45,985 nucleotides of DNA, taken from positions 1 through 45,985 of the forward strand of contig CAYUEN010000014.1 of the NCBI GenBank assembly GCA_964443745.1, in the 5' to 3' direction. How positions within the stretch are numbered: position 1 is the first letter of the stretch; each line of letters begins with the position of its first letter. Shown here in pieces: positions 25,626-34,394 of the stretch. The stretch comes from CAYUEN01 sp964443745 (GTDB taxonomy: Bacteria; Campylobacterota; Campylobacteria; Campylobacterales; QNZT01). A model generated the notes under the pieces. It saw nothing but the letters and a program-made list of their open reading frames with translations, searched no databases and was not told the DNA's origin. A program made the position numbers and the translations under genes.

Positions 25626-26362
25626 CCTTCCAGCCAGTGGGCGGCGACCGATTTGAGATGGTCGGGATTTTCGGAGGCGAAGAGTTTGAGATCCGGGAAA
25701 GAGAATCGCTGCGTAAAGCCGTGGTTTCGCTCCAGAAACTCCACTACCGCCTCTCCCGAATGGATCAGGGTCGCATCGGGAAAATAGGAGCCGATCGCTT
25801 CGGATATGAGAGGAAAATGGGTGCATCCCAGAATGATGTATTCGGGAGGGGCGATATCTCGGAAGTAGTGCGCCATCACGCTCTTTAGCACCTCCCCCTC
25901 GAAAAGGCCCTCTTCGACCACCGGTACGAAAAGCGTTGGGGCGAGCGACGTGATGTTCGAAAACCCCTCTTTGCGCAACAGCCGCTCGTACTTTCCGCTG
26001 CGTATCGTCGCACGGGTTCCCAGAATCAAAATGGAGCTGTTTTTGTTCGGGACTCGCCGCTGTAGCGCCATCACCCCAGGTTCTATCACTCCGGTGACGG
26101 GGAAGGGGGCGTTGTGGCGAAGCTCTTCGATCGCATAGGCGCTGACGGAGTTGCAGGCTGCGATCAGAATGTCGATGTCGAAATTTTTGAAGAATTCGAG
26201 CGCTTCGAGAGAGTAGCGGATGATCGTGTTTTTGTCTTTGACGCCGTAGGGAACGCGGGCGGTATCACCGAAATAGACGATTTGGCTGAAGAGCCCGTGT
26301 TCGAGCAGGCTTTTGACGACGGTGAGGCCTCCCACACCGCTATCAAAAACCCCCGCGCGCAT
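25613..26362 (-). CDS. murI: Glutamate racemase
   Basis: MurI makes D-glutamate for peptidoglycan. The 249-residue protein shows FDSGVGGLTV near the start, the first catalytic cysteine C70 in AACNSVSA, and the second C180 in LGCTHFPL. The usual Thr/Asn after the first cysteine is Asn, as expected. It starts four bases after the rho stop and is therefore probably cotranscribed from the rho promoter. Confidence 0.96.
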   Translation of the reverse strand: MRAGVFDSGVGGLTVVKSLLEHGLFSQIVYFGDTARVPYGVKDKNTIIRYSLEALEFFKNFDIDILIAACNSVSAYAIEELRHNAPFPVTGVIEPGVMALQRRVPNKNSSILILGTRATIRSGKYERLLRKEGFSNITSLAPTLFVPVVEEGLFEGEVLKSVMAHYFRDIAPPEYIILGCTHFPLISEAIGSYFPDATLIHSGEAVVEFLERNHGFTQRFSFPDLKLFASENPDHLKSVAAHWLEGYLP

Positions 26363-26366
26363 CTTT

Positions 26367-27686
26367 TTAGGCGCCTTCGTTCATGATCGCGAGAAATTCC
26401 GCGTTGTTTTTGGTGTTTTGCATCTTGGAGTAGAGGAATTTGAGCGCTTCCAGGTCGTCCATCTGGCTCATCGCGGCTCTTAGCGCCCACACCTTTTGCA
26501 ACACATCCTCGGGCAGCAGCAACTCCTCTTTTCTCGTGCCGGATTTGAGGATATTGATCGCGGGGTAGATACGACGGTCCGCGATATAGCGGTCCAGAAC
26601 CGTTTCGGAGTTGCCGGTACCTTTGAACTCTTCGAAGATCACTTCGTCCATACGGCTACCGGTTTCGATCAAGGCGGTGGAGACGATCGTCAGGGAGCCG
26701 CCATTTTCTATGTTTCTGGCCGCGCCGAAGAAACGCTTGGGCTTGTGCAGGGCGTTGGCGTCGACACCGCCGCTGAGAACCTTTCCGCTGGAGGGGGTGA
26801 CGGTGTTGTAGGCACGTGCGAGGCGGGTGATCGAATCGAGCAAAATCACGACATCCTTTCCCATCTCGACCATACGTTTGGCCCGTTCGATCACGAGTTC
26901 GGCGACCCTCACGTGGTTGGCCGCGGGAAGATCGAAGGTGGAGCTGAAAACGTCGCCTTTGACGCTTCGCTGCATATCGGTCACCTCTTCGGGCCGCTCA
27001 TCCACCAGAAGTACCAGCAGTTCGATTTCGGGATGGTTGTGGCTGATTCCGTGGGCCAGCTCCTTGAGAAGCTCGGTTTTACCGGTTCTGGGAGGGGCGA
27101 CGATCAATCCCCGCTGCCCTTTGCCCAAAGGCGCGAAGAGGTTGAGCACGCGGCCGGTGAGTTTTTTGGCGTCATATTCCAGATTGATCTGCTCGGAGGG
27201 GTAGAGAGGGGTGAGGTTGTCGAAAAGCGGCCGGTTTCTACTCTCTTTCATCGGCAGATAGTTGATCGCTTCGATCTTCAGCAGGGCGTAGTAGCGCTCC
27301 TGGTCTTTGGGCGGCCGTACCTGCCCCGTGACGATGTCTCCGGTGCGGAGTGCGAACTTCTTGATCTGGGTGGCGCTGACGTAGGCGTCGTGGGAGCTGT
27401 CGCTGAAGTTGGCGTCGGTCGCGCGCAAAAAGCCGTATCCGTCGGGAGCCATCTCCAAAATACCCGTAAAGAGAATGAAGCCGCCTTTGCTTACCTGCGA
27501 TTTGAGAATTTCGAAGATCAAATCCTGACGTTTGAGCTGGTGCGGATTTTCCACACCCAGTTCGTCCGCGATGGAAAGCAACTCTTCGAGCGGTTTGTTT
27601 CTGAGATCTTCGATCTTGTATCCCTCTACGGGAACATGGGTTCTGGATTTGCTGTTTTTGGTCTGGTTGTTGGCGGTTCTCTCCAT
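26367..27686 (-). CDS. rho: Transcription termination factor Rho
   Basis: A hexameric RNA helicase that releases transcripts. The 439-residue protein has a SAP-like N-terminal helix bundle (about 27-65), a cold-shock-like RNA-binding domain (GILEMAPDGYGFLRA), Walker A APPRTGKT (197-204), the LLVDERPEEV Walker B region and the LLDSITRLARAYN loop. It opens with a short polar extension. A perfect TATAAT lies 50 bases upstream. Its presence suggests that several convergent gene pairs here without hairpins may end by Rho-dependent termination, which is inference. Confidence 0.97.
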   Translation of the reverse strand: MERTANNQTKNSKSRTHVPVEGYKIEDLRNKPLEELLSIADELGVENPHQLKRQDLIFEILKSQVSKGGFILFTGILEMAPDGYGFLRATDANFSDSSHDAYVSATQIKKFALRTGDIVTGQVRPPKDQERYYALLKIEAINYLPMKESRNRPLFDNLTPLYPSEQINLEYDAKKLTGRVLNLFAPLGKGQRGLIVAPPRTGKTELLKELAHGISHNHPEIELLVLLVDERPEEVTDMQRSVKGDVFSSTFDLPAANHVRVAELVIERAKRMVEMGKDVVILLDSITRLARAYNTVTPSSGKVLSGGVDANALHKPKRFFGAARNIENGGSLTIVSTALIETGSRMDEVIFEEFKGTGNSETVLDRYIADRRIYPAINILKSGTRKEELLLPEDVLQKVWALRAAMSQMDDLEALKFLYSKMQNTKNNAEFLAIMNEGA

Positions 27687-27735
27687 TGGGCCTTCTTTAG
27701 AAATTGGAATATTCGGTAGTGATTTTTCTCGAAAT

Positions 27736-27741
27736 ATTATA
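27736..27741 (-). promoter_or_regulatory. -10 box for rho-murI
   Basis: On the minus strand this reads TATAAT within ACTATATAATATTTC, 50 bases before the rho ATG. The leader is short and no long autoregulatory leader is evident, although Rho often controls its own mRNA. Confidence 0.45.
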
Positions 27742-27862
27742 TAGTTAGGAGAAAAATACGAATCTGCAAGTTATGCCGTATTTTAGCGGTATGTCGATTA
27801 ATTGTCAAGAAAAGAGAGACAGAGCGGACCGTTTTTCTTCAATCCCTTAAACCATCATGAGA

Positions 27863-27868
27863 TACAAT
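27863..27868 (+). promoter_or_regulatory. -10 box (TACAAT) for ccoI-ccoS
   Basis: TACAAT within GAGATACAATTTGG, 35 bases before the preferred GTG start of ccoI. It supports starting ccoI at 27904 rather than at an upstream ATG (27802), which would lie before this promoter. Confidence 0.4.
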
Positions 27869-27903
27869 TTGGCCATCTAACGAGAAATCATACGGGGGAG
27901 AGC

Positions 27904-30330
27904 GTGGAAAAAATCGCCTGCACACACTGCCATCTCGAATTTGACGCGTCACAGCTCATCGTCGAAGAGGTGGAGGGAAAGCGATGTTATTTCTGTTGCA
28001 AAGGGTGTCAGGGGGTCTACCATCTATTGCGTTCCGAGGGGTTGGAGAGTTTTTACGAAAAGCGTGGAGAGACGAAACTCGACCGTCCCAAAGAGTTGGA
28101 GGAGGAGACGTTCGCGAAATTCGACCTGGAGGGTTTCGCGAAGAAGTATGTCAAAACCACTCCGGAGGGATTTTCGCAGATCAGTCTGATCATCGAAGGA
28201 ATCCACTGCTCCGCCTGTGTCTGGCTCAACGAAAAGGTACTCCACAAAACGGAGGGAATCATAGAGGCGGAGATCAACTACACCACCCACAAGGCGAAGA
28301 TCGTCTGGGATCCTCATCAGATCAGACTCTCCGACATCTTTCGTACGATCGCCTCCATCGGCTACCAGGCCTATCCCTACGACGCCTCTTTGCAGGAAGA
28401 GCGCGCGAACAAAGCCAGACGCGACTACTACGCCAGATTGTTGGTCGGGATTTTCGCGACGATGAACATTATGTGGATTGCGATTGCCGAATATACCGGC
28501 TATTTCACCGGTATGCGAAGCGATGTCAAGGATGTCCTCAATGTCGCCGAATTCGTCCTGGCGACGCCGACGCTCTTTTTTACGGGGTGGGTCTATTTCA
28601 GAGGTGCGTGGTACGGATTGAAAAACCGTTTCGTAAATATGGATTTTCTCGTCGCCACGGGTGCCACGCTCGCCTGGCTCTATTCGATCTACGCGATGAT
28701 CACCCATAGGGGTGAAGTCTATTTCGATTCGGTTACGATGATCATCACCTTCGTCTTCGTCGGAAAATATCTGGAGGTTCTCAGCAAAAAGAGGGCGGTC
28801 GATACGCTCGATGCGATGACCGGCTCGATTCCGACCGAAGTGATCGTCGTACAAGATGCGCAGAAGGTGATGGTAGCGGTCGAAGAGGTCAAGCCCGGCG
28901 ATATCCTCGAAGTTCGCTCGGGTGATAAAATCGTGATTGACGGTGTCGTTTCCTCGGGTGAGGCTTCCGTCGATCTCTCTTCGCTTACCGGAGAGTCGGA
29001 ACCGGTTGTGAAAAAGAAAGGGGATACTCTTCTTGGCGGTATGATCGTGCTTGATGGCGTGCTTCGCTACGAAGCGTCCAAGGGTTTCGAGGATTCGATG
29101 CTCTCGACGATCGTCACGCTGCTGGAAGAGTCGATGACCAAAAAGCCGAAAATCGAGCAAATCGCCAACACGATTTCGGGCTATTTTTCTCTGGCGATAC
29201 TGACGGTGGCGGTTTTGAGTTTCGCGGGGTGGTATCTTTACGGAAGCGGTTTCGAACATGCCCTTATCGTCGCGATTTCCGTCATCGTGATCGCCTGTCC
29301 ATGTGCGCTCGGGCTCGCGACGCCGGTCGCGACGCTCGTCGCGCTGGGAGAGGGGGCCAAACACGGATTGCTCTTCAAAGAGGCGGGTTATCTGGAGACG
29401 ATGGCCAAAGGGGATATACTGCTCGTGGACAAGACGGGAACGCTTACGCTCGGTGAGCCGACGGTAGTCGCGTATCGTGAGATACGCCCCTACGATCCGG
29501 CATTGCTGTATGCGCTGGTGCAGAGTTCGACCCATCCCGTGAGCAGAGGGGTCGCCCGTTATCTCAAGGAACGCTTTTCGCCGAAAGAGAACCTGCGGCT
29601 GGACGGTATCCGACATCTACAGGCCAGAGGAATTCTGGCGACATATCGGGATAGACGGCTGGTGGGCGGCAACCCGGAGTTGATTTCGGAAGAGGGAATC
29701 GGATACGAATCCAAAAGCGGCGGATCCGTTTTTCTGTTTGCGATCGACAAAGAGGTGGTAGCGGAATTCGATCTGGAAGATAGACCCAAACCCGATACGA
29801 AGCGGGCGATCGAAGCGATCAAAAAGATGGGTATCCGCCCCGTGATGCTCACGGGAGACAACGAAAGGGTCGCGAACAAGATAGCTGCGGAGGTTGGGAT
29901 CGAGGAAATCCACCACTCCCTGCTTCCGACGGACAAAGCCGCATGGGTCGACCGCTTTCATGAAAAAGGGCATACGATCATTATGGTGGGTGACGGTATC
30001 AACGACGCGATAGCGCTCGCCAAAAGCGATATTGCGATCGCGATGGGTAGCGGTGCGGATATCGCGGTGGAGGTAAGCGATGTGGTACTGCTTCATGATA
30101 CGATGGGTTCGCTCGCGAACGCGATCAGGTTGAGCAGACTCACTTTTAGAAACATCAAACAGAATCTCGCACTCTCGCTGTTGTATAATATGATTACGAT
30201 ACCGCTCGCTGTCGCGGGCTTTGTAATCCCGCTCGTAGCGGCGCTTTCGATGTCTCTCAGTTCGCTGGTGGTCGTGGCCAACGCGATGCGGATCAAACGG
30301 TTTTCGAAAGAGGAGTTGCAATATGAGTAG
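27904..30330 (+). CDS. ccoI: Copper-transporting P-type ATPase of the CcoI/FixI type
   Basis: An inner-membrane P1B ATPase that supplies copper for assembly of cbb3 cytochrome oxidase. From GTG at 27904 it has 808 residues. It opens with a cysteine-rich putative metal-binding domain (CTHC at 6-9, then CYFCCKGC at 28-35). An HMA domain follows with C102 and C105 in GIHCSACVW. About eight membrane helices come next, with the TGES actuator loop (362-365), CPC in the transport helix (465-467), the phosphorylated D509 in DKTGT, and GDGIND near the end. The Cys-rich N-terminus plus HMA is typical of CcoI rather than CopA, and the overlapping ccoS supports this. A longer frame from 27802 exists but precedes the likely promoter. 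GGGGGAG stands just before the GTG. Confidence 0.92.
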   Translation: MEKIACTHCHLEFDASQLIVEEVEGKRCYFCCKGCQGVYHLLRSEGLESFYEKRGETKLDRPKELEEETFAKFDLEGFAKKYVKTTPEGFSQISLIIEGIHCSACVWLNEKVLHKTEGIIEAEINYTTHKAKIVWDPHQIRLSDIFRTIASIGYQAYPYDASLQEERANKARRDYYARLLVGIFATMNIMWIAIAEYTGYFTGMRSDVKDVLNVAEFVLATPTLFFTGWVYFRGAWYGLKNRFVNMDFLVATGATLAWLYSIYAMITHRGEVYFDSVTMIITFVFVGKYLEVLSKKRAVDTLDAMTGSIPTEVIVVQDAQKVMVAVEEVKPGDILEVRSGDKIVIDGVVSSGEASVDLSSLTGESEPVVKKKGDTLLGGMIVLDGVLRYEASKGFEDSMLSTIVTLLEESMTKKPKIEQIANTISGYFSLAILTVAVLSFAGWYLYGSGFEHALIVAISVIVIACPCALGLATPVATLVALGEGAKHGLLFKEAGYLETMAKGDILLVDKTGTLTLGEPTVVAYREIRPYDPALLYALVQSSTHPVSRGVARYLKERFSPKENLRLDGIRHLQARGILATYRDRRLVGGNPELISEEGIGYESKSGGSVFLFAIDKEVVAEFDLEDRPKPDTKRAIEAIKKMGIRPVMLTGDNERVANKIAAEVGIEEIHHSLLPTDKAAWVDRFHEKGHTIIMVGDGINDAIALAKSDIAIAMGSGADIAVEVSDVVLLHDTMGSLANAIRLSRLTFRNIKQNLALSLLYNMITIPLAVAGFVIPLVAALSMSLSSLVVVANAMRIKRFSKEELQYE

Positions 30331-30553
30331 TGGAATCGTCGCTTTGATGTTAGGTGTGTCGACCTTTTTGGGTGCACTGGGTCTGTTAGCGCTTTTATGG
30401 GGTCTCAAAACCGGTCAATTCGAAGATCTGACACGTTTTTTGGATGGTGCGCGAAACGATTCGGAAGAGGATCTCAAAGATGCGGTCGAGATGGAGAGAA
30501 AACGAAAAGAGGCGCTAAAGAGGCGAAAAGAGTCGTATCGTCCCCCCGATTGA
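30323..30553 (+). CDS. ccoS: cbb3-type cytochrome oxidase assembly protein CcoS
   Basis: A 76-residue membrane protein with one helix (about 3-28, ending ALLWGLKTGQFEDL) followed by a highly charged Lys/Arg/Glu tail. The WGLKTGQFEDL stretch just after the helix is the conserved core of CcoS. The family is needed to deliver cofactors during cbb3 oxidase maturation. The ATG lies inside the end of ccoI (eight-base overlap), giving the usual ccoI-ccoS pair. The oxidase genes themselves are not in the window. Confidence 0.9.
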   Translation: MSSGIVALMLGVSTFLGALGLLALLWGLKTGQFEDLTRFLDGARNDSEEDLKDAVEMERKRKEALKRRKESYRPPD

Positions 30554-30630
30554 GACTCATGACGATCTTACTTTTTGCTTAAAATATGATCGTTAAAATC
30601 TTTGAATGAGCCGGTTTAATGAAGAGTTAC

Positions 30631-30636
30631 TATAAT
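30631..30636 (+). promoter_or_regulatory. -10 box (TATAAT) for the TPR/heptose gene run
   Basis: A perfect TATAAT after GAAGAGTTAC, in the A+T-rich 168-base gap between ccoS and the TPR gene. It would start a transcript carrying a 17-codon frame and then the TPR protein and the heptose genes. No good -35 is seen. Confidence 0.4.
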
Positions 30637-30653
30637 TAGGAAGTAAAAATAAA

Positions 30654-30707
30654 ATGACTGTTTTTGATGAAAATCTAAAATATTTATTTTATAGCTTGAA
30701 ATTGTAG
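30654..30707 (+). CDS. Possible 17-codon leader ORF before the TPR gene
   Basis: ATG to TAG encodes MTVFDENLKYLFYSLKL, directly downstream of a TATAAT. AGGA lies twelve bases before the ATG, rather far. The stop codon overlaps the AGGAA that serves the next gene, so translation here could influence the downstream start. There is no run of one amino acid that would suggest classical attenuation. The frame may be chance. Confidence 0.25.
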   Translation: MTVFDENLKYLFYSLKL

Positions 30708-30721
30708 GAATCTTTAATTTG

Positions 30722-31453
30722 ATGGGTAAAAAGTATCTACTCTTCCTCTTGCTTCTGTTCCTGCCGACGGTATCGATGGCCAGAGAGTTTCCGGTTTGCA
30801 AAGAGTATTTCTATATAGAGGAGGGGGAGAAAGAGCAAAAACGGAGTTTTCTGGAAAAGATATTGAAAGAGGATCCGGGAAACGTCGAATGTATGCTCAA
30901 ACTCGCTTCGGTCTATCTGCGTACCGACAAAGTTGCCGAGGGATTCGATCTGATCCGGCGCGCCTATACGCTCGATCCCAAATATGTCGAGAGTAGAAAT
31001 ATCTCTAAGATCCTCGATCTCGCGCTTAGACTGAGCCGTCTACAGGAGTTGGCGAGAAAGAACGGGGACTACTCCTTGTGGAATGAACTGGGGGATACCT
31101 ATTTCGAGATCGGTATCTTCGAAGAGTCGGCCAGAGCTTACGAAGAGAGCCTGAAAATCGAACCCGAACAGACCAAAATAGAGATTTTGCTGGCTATCAG
31201 TTACGCCAATACGGACCGGTCGGTCGAAGCGGTGAAGATACTGCGTCGTGTCGTGGAGAAAGAGCCTTACAACTTCTACGCCAACTACTACCTCGGAAAG
31301 ATACTCGTCAACGAATTAAAAGACCGCTCCGAAGGAGAGAGGTATCTGATGATGGCCGCCTATTTGCTCAAATTTTCACATCCTAAATTCGAAAAGAAGG
31401 ACGAGCGCTCCTTTTTCGAACACGATTTGGCCAAGATGCTGGAGAGATTTTGA
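30722..31453 (+). CDS. Exported tetratricopeptide-repeat protein
   Basis: A 243-residue periplasmic protein. Residues 1-20 are a signal peptide with a cleavage-like SMA (LLLLFLPTVSMARE). The rest is helical repeats: one around LKLASVYLRTDKVAEGFDLI, and canonical TPR units at WNELGDTYFEIGIFEESARA and the segment after LLAISYANTDRSVEAVKIL. TPR proteins are scaffolds; the partner is unknown. A TTG at 30719 is an alternative start with better spacing to AGGAA. It heads the heptose operon: gmhB begins at its stop codon (TTGA overlap). An envelope role is suggested by context only. Confidence 0.8.
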   Translation: MGKKYLLFLLLLFLPTVSMAREFPVCKEYFYIEEGEKEQKRSFLEKILKEDPGNVECMLKLASVYLRTDKVAEGFDLIRRAYTLDPKYVESRNISKILDLALRLSRLQELARKNGDYSLWNELGDTYFEIGIFEESARAYEESLKIEPEQTKIEILLAISYANTDRSVEAVKILRRVVEKEPYNFYANYYLGKILVNELKDRSEGERYLMMAAYLLKFSHPKFEKKDERSFFEHDLAKMLERF

Positions 31454-31962
31454 AACGCGCCGTATTTCTCGATAGAGACGGTGTGATCAATATCGACAAA
31501 TCCTACGTCAGTCGAATCGAAGATTTCGAGTTTGTTCCTCACGTGTTCGATGTGTTGCGTCACTATGGGAAATTGGGGTATCTGCTGATAATCGTCACGA
31601 ATCAGTCGGGAATCGGCAGGGGCTATTATACGAGCGAGGATTTCGAAAAACTGACCCGATGGATGCTCGATCGACTTTTGGAAGAGCACATCAATATCGA
31701 AGCGGTCTACCACTGTCCGCATGATCCGGATGCGGGGTGTTATTGCAGAAAGCCGGCTCCAGGTATGCTCGAAGCGGCGATCGAGCGCTACGATATCGAT
31801 CCGAAAAACTCATGGATGATAGGAGACAAGCCTACCGATATCGAGGCGGCCAAGAGAGCCGGTATCGAAAAGACGATCCTCGTAAGTGACGACTGCAGCG
31901 ACAAAAAAGGGGCGAAATTCTGTGTTAACGCGATTTTTGATACAATGAAGATCATCAAGTGA
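31450..31962 (+). CDS. gmhB: D-glycero-beta-D-manno-heptose 1,7-bisphosphate 7-phosphatase
   Basis: A HAD-family phosphatase that removes the 7-phosphate in ADP-heptose synthesis. The 170 residues begin MKRAVFLDRDGVIN with nucleophile D8 and acid/base D10. NQSGIGRG follows, then the zinc-binding loop CPHDPDAGCYCRKP typical of GmhB, and GDKPTDIEAAKRAG. The start is TTG, overlapping the TGA of the TPR gene. It is the first of four consecutive heptose genes. Confidence 0.94.
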   Translation: MKRAVFLDRDGVINIDKSYVSRIEDFEFVPHVFDVLRHYGKLGYLLIIVTNQSGIGRGYYTSEDFEKLTRWMLDRLLEEHINIEAVYHCPHDPDAGCYCRKPAPGMLEAAIERYDIDPKNSWMIGDKPTDIEAAKRAGIEKTILVSDDCSDKKGAKFCVNAIFDTMKIIK

Positions 31963-31975
31963 CAGAGGATGGACG

Positions 31976-32986
31976 ATGCGATATACCGATTCGGATCTAA
32001 AAGGCAAACATATTCTGATTACGGGGGGTGCCGGCTTTATCGGTAGCAATCTGGCGTTTTATTTCCAGCGCAGACATCCCGAGGCGCGGGTGACGGTACT
32101 CGATCTTTTCCGTACCGAAGAGCGTTTTTCCAACGGCAACCTCAAGAGTTTCGGCCATTTCAAAAATCTGATCGGATTCAACGGGGAGGTGATGGCGGGG
32201 GATATCAACGATCCGATGACGATGGAGCGACTGCACGGTCGCAACTGGGATTATATCTTTCATGAAGCGGCGATTTCCGATACGACGGTGATGGATCAGA
32301 AGATCATGATCGAAACCAACGTCAACGCTTTTAAAGCGCTTCTTGATCTGGCGATCGAAAAGGGGGCCGGTATGATCTACGCCTCCAGCGGAGCGACCTA
32401 CGGCAACGCCCCCTCCCCCCAGCGTGTCGGTAGGGAGGCACCCCAGAACGTCTACGGTTTCAGCAAGCTGATGATGGACAATATCGCTATGGAGTATATG
32501 GAAAAATTTCCCGACCGTGTGATCGTGGGATTGCGCTACTTCAACGTCTACGGTCCCAGAGAGTTTTTCAAAAACTCCACCGCGTCGATGGTCGTGCAAC
32601 TGGGACACCAGATACTTTCGGGAAAGGCGCCGCGCCTCTTTTACGATTCGGACAAGATTCTACGTGATTTCGTCTATATAGAGGATGTCGTCCAAGCCAA
32701 CGTCAAAGCGATGTCCCCCAAAAAGAGCGGCGTTTACAACGTCGGTACGGGCAAGCCCAGAAGTTTCCAAGATATCGCCGATATCCTGCAGCGCGAGTTG
32801 GGAGTCGATTACGGCACGGAGTATTTCGAAAATCCCCATAAAGCGTACCAGACCTATACCGAAGCCGATATCTCCGAAACACGGACCTATCTGAACTATC
32901 AGCCCCGCTTTTCGCTCGAAGCGGGAATACGCGACTATCTTCCCGAAATCAAACGCCTTTATGCGGAGGAAGTGGCACGTGGATAG
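31976..32986 (+). CDS. hldD: ADP-L-glycero-D-manno-heptose 6-epimerase
   Basis: A short-chain dehydrogenase-type epimerase that converts ADP-D,D-heptose to ADP-L,D-heptose, the donor for the LPS inner core. The 336-residue protein has the NADP site GGAGFIG (17-23), YASSGATYG (135-143), catalytic Tyr160 and Lys164 in YGFSK, and RYFNVYGPREF as expected for HldD. It lies 13 bases after gmhB and overlaps the start of hldE by eight bases. Confidence 0.95.
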   Translation: MRYTDSDLKGKHILITGGAGFIGSNLAFYFQRRHPEARVTVLDLFRTEERFSNGNLKSFGHFKNLIGFNGEVMAGDINDPMTMERLHGRNWDYIFHEAAISDTTVMDQKIMIETNVNAFKALLDLAIEKGAGMIYASSGATYGNAPSPQRVGREAPQNVYGFSKLMMDNIAMEYMEKFPDRVIVGLRYFNVYGPREFFKNSTASMVVQLGHQILSGKAPRLFYDSDKILRDFVYIEDVVQANVKAMSPKKSGVYNVGTGKPRSFQDIADILQRELGVDYGTEYFENPHKAYQTYTEADISETRTYLNYQPRFSLEAGIRDYLPEIKRLYAEEVARG

Positions 32987-34394
32987 GCTCAAAAGCGCCA
33001 CTCCCACGATCTTGGTGATCGGCGATTTGATGATCGACCACTATCTGTGGGGCAGATGCGATCGTATTTCGCCGGAAGCGCCGGTGCAGGTGGTCGAGGT
33101 GACAAGAGAGGAGTATCTGATGGGGGGCGCGGGAAACGTCGTCAACAACCTCCTCTCGCTCGGAGCGCGCGTGGGTGTCTGTTCGGTGGTCGGGGATGAC
33201 GAAAGCGGCGATTTCATCAAAGAGAGGCTGAAAAAAAAGGGAGTCGCATACGGAGGGCTGGTAGTCGAAAAAGGGCGTAAGACGACCAAAAAAAGCCGTG
33301 TGATCGCACTACATCAGCAGATTGTGAGGGTGGACAAAGAGAGTCGGGAGGAGATCCTTCCCAAGACGCAGGAGGCGATTTTGGAGTATCTTCGCGCCGA
33401 TATCGATCGCTATGAAACGATACTGCTCTCCGATTACGCCAAGGGGGTATTGACCCAACCGCTTTGTCAATCCGTGATAGCGCTTGCGAAGGAGAGAGGG
33501 ATTCCGGTATTGGTCGATCCCAAAGGGCGCGATTATGCCAAATATCGGGGCGCTACGTTGATCACCCCAAACAAAAAGGAGGCTTCGGAAGCGACGGGTA
33601 TCGATCTTGAAGACGACGAAGCGTTGCAAGAAGCGGGAGAGAAGCTGAAAAACGGCCTTGATCTTGCGTATGCGGTGATCACCCTCTCCGAAGATGGTAT
33701 GGCGATCTTTTCGGAAAAGATGCGCAAAATCCCTACGGTCGCCAGAGAGGTGTACGACGTGACCGGGGCGGGGGATACGGTGCTGGCGGCGTTGGGTTTT
33801 GCCCTTTCGCAGAAGATGGATATCATCGATGCGGCGCAATTTGCCAACTCCGCGGCCGCCGTCGTCGTGGCCAAAGTGGGAAGCGCGACGGTGACGCTGG
33901 ATGAAATCGCACGATACGAACAAGCTTTGCGTACCGGGGATGCCGCCGCAAAGATCAAACGGATCGATGAGTTGGAGACGATATTGCGCAACCGCACCCA
34001 GAAAGTGGTTTTCACCAACGGCTGTTTTGATATTCTGCATGCCGGGCACGTCAAATATCTTCAGGAGGCGAGGAGTTACGGCGATATGTTGATTGTGGGT
34101 CTCAATTCGGACGCGTCGGTGCGTAGATTGAAAGGGGAGGGCAGACCGATCAATTCCCAGGAGGATCGGGCCGTCGTTCTCGCCGCGCTGGAGGCGGTCG
34201 ATTTCGTTGTCGTTTTCGACGAAGATACGCCGTATGAGTTGATCGGGAGGATCAAACCGGACATTCTCGTCAAAGGAGGAGACTACGAAGGCAAAGAGGT
34301 AGTCGGCAGCGATATTGCCAAAGAGACGAGATTGGTGCGTTTCGTCGAAGGTAAAAGCACCACCAAAATCATTCAGAAGGCAAAAGCGTCATGA
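32979..34394 (+). CDS. hldE: Bifunctional heptose-7-phosphate kinase / heptose-1-phosphate adenylyltransferase
   Basis: HldE phosphorylates D,D-heptose 7-phosphate at C1 and, after GmhB, adenylylates the 1-phosphate. The N-terminal ribokinase-like domain (to about 315) shows GAGNVVNNL and the catalytic GAGD in DVTGAGDTVLAALG. The C-terminal cytidylyltransferase-fold domain starts at about 345 with FTNGCFDILHAGH and includes LKGEGRPIN. GGAGGA at 32965-32970 stands eight bases before a GTG at 32979, giving 471 residues; an in-frame ATG at 32961 is the alternative. It overlaps hldD in front and gmhA behind (ATGA). Confidence 0.95.
   Translation: MDRLKSATPTILVIGDLMIDHYLWGRCDRISPEAPVQVVEVTREEYLMGGAGNVVNNLLSLGARVGVCSVVGDDESGDFIKERLKKKGVAYGGLVVEKGRKTTKKSRVIALHQQIVRVDKESREEILPKTQEAILEYLRADIDRYETILLSDYAKGVLTQPLCQSVIALAKERGIPVLVDPKGRDYAKYRGATLITPNKKEASEATGIDLEDDEALQEAGEKLKNGLDLAYAVITLSEDGMAIFSEKMRKIPTVAREVYDVTGAGDTVLAALGFALSQKMDIIDAAQFANSAAAVVVAKVGSATVTLDEIARYEQALRTGDAAAKIKRIDELETILRNRTQKVVFTNGCFDILHAGHVKYLQEARSYGDMLIVGLNSDASVRRLKGEGRPINSQEDRAVVLAALEAVDFVVVFDEDTPYELIGRIKPDILVKGGDYEGKEVVGSDIAKETRLVRFVEGKSTTKIIQKAKAS

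Noticed and set aside
26496..27719. 407-codon plus-strand open frame opposite rho
   Set aside because: Rho on the minus strand has all motifs and a promoter; the plus frame is its shadow, with no recognisable domain.
27802..27903. N-terminal extension of ccoI from ATG 27802
   Set aside because: The extra 34 residues do not resemble CcoI, and a TACAAT box lies within them; the GTG at 27904 gives the usual EKIACTHC start.
28024..29616. 530-codon minus-strand open frame inside ccoI
   Set aside because: Antisense to the CPC, TGES and DKTGT-containing ATPase; composition is shadow-like.
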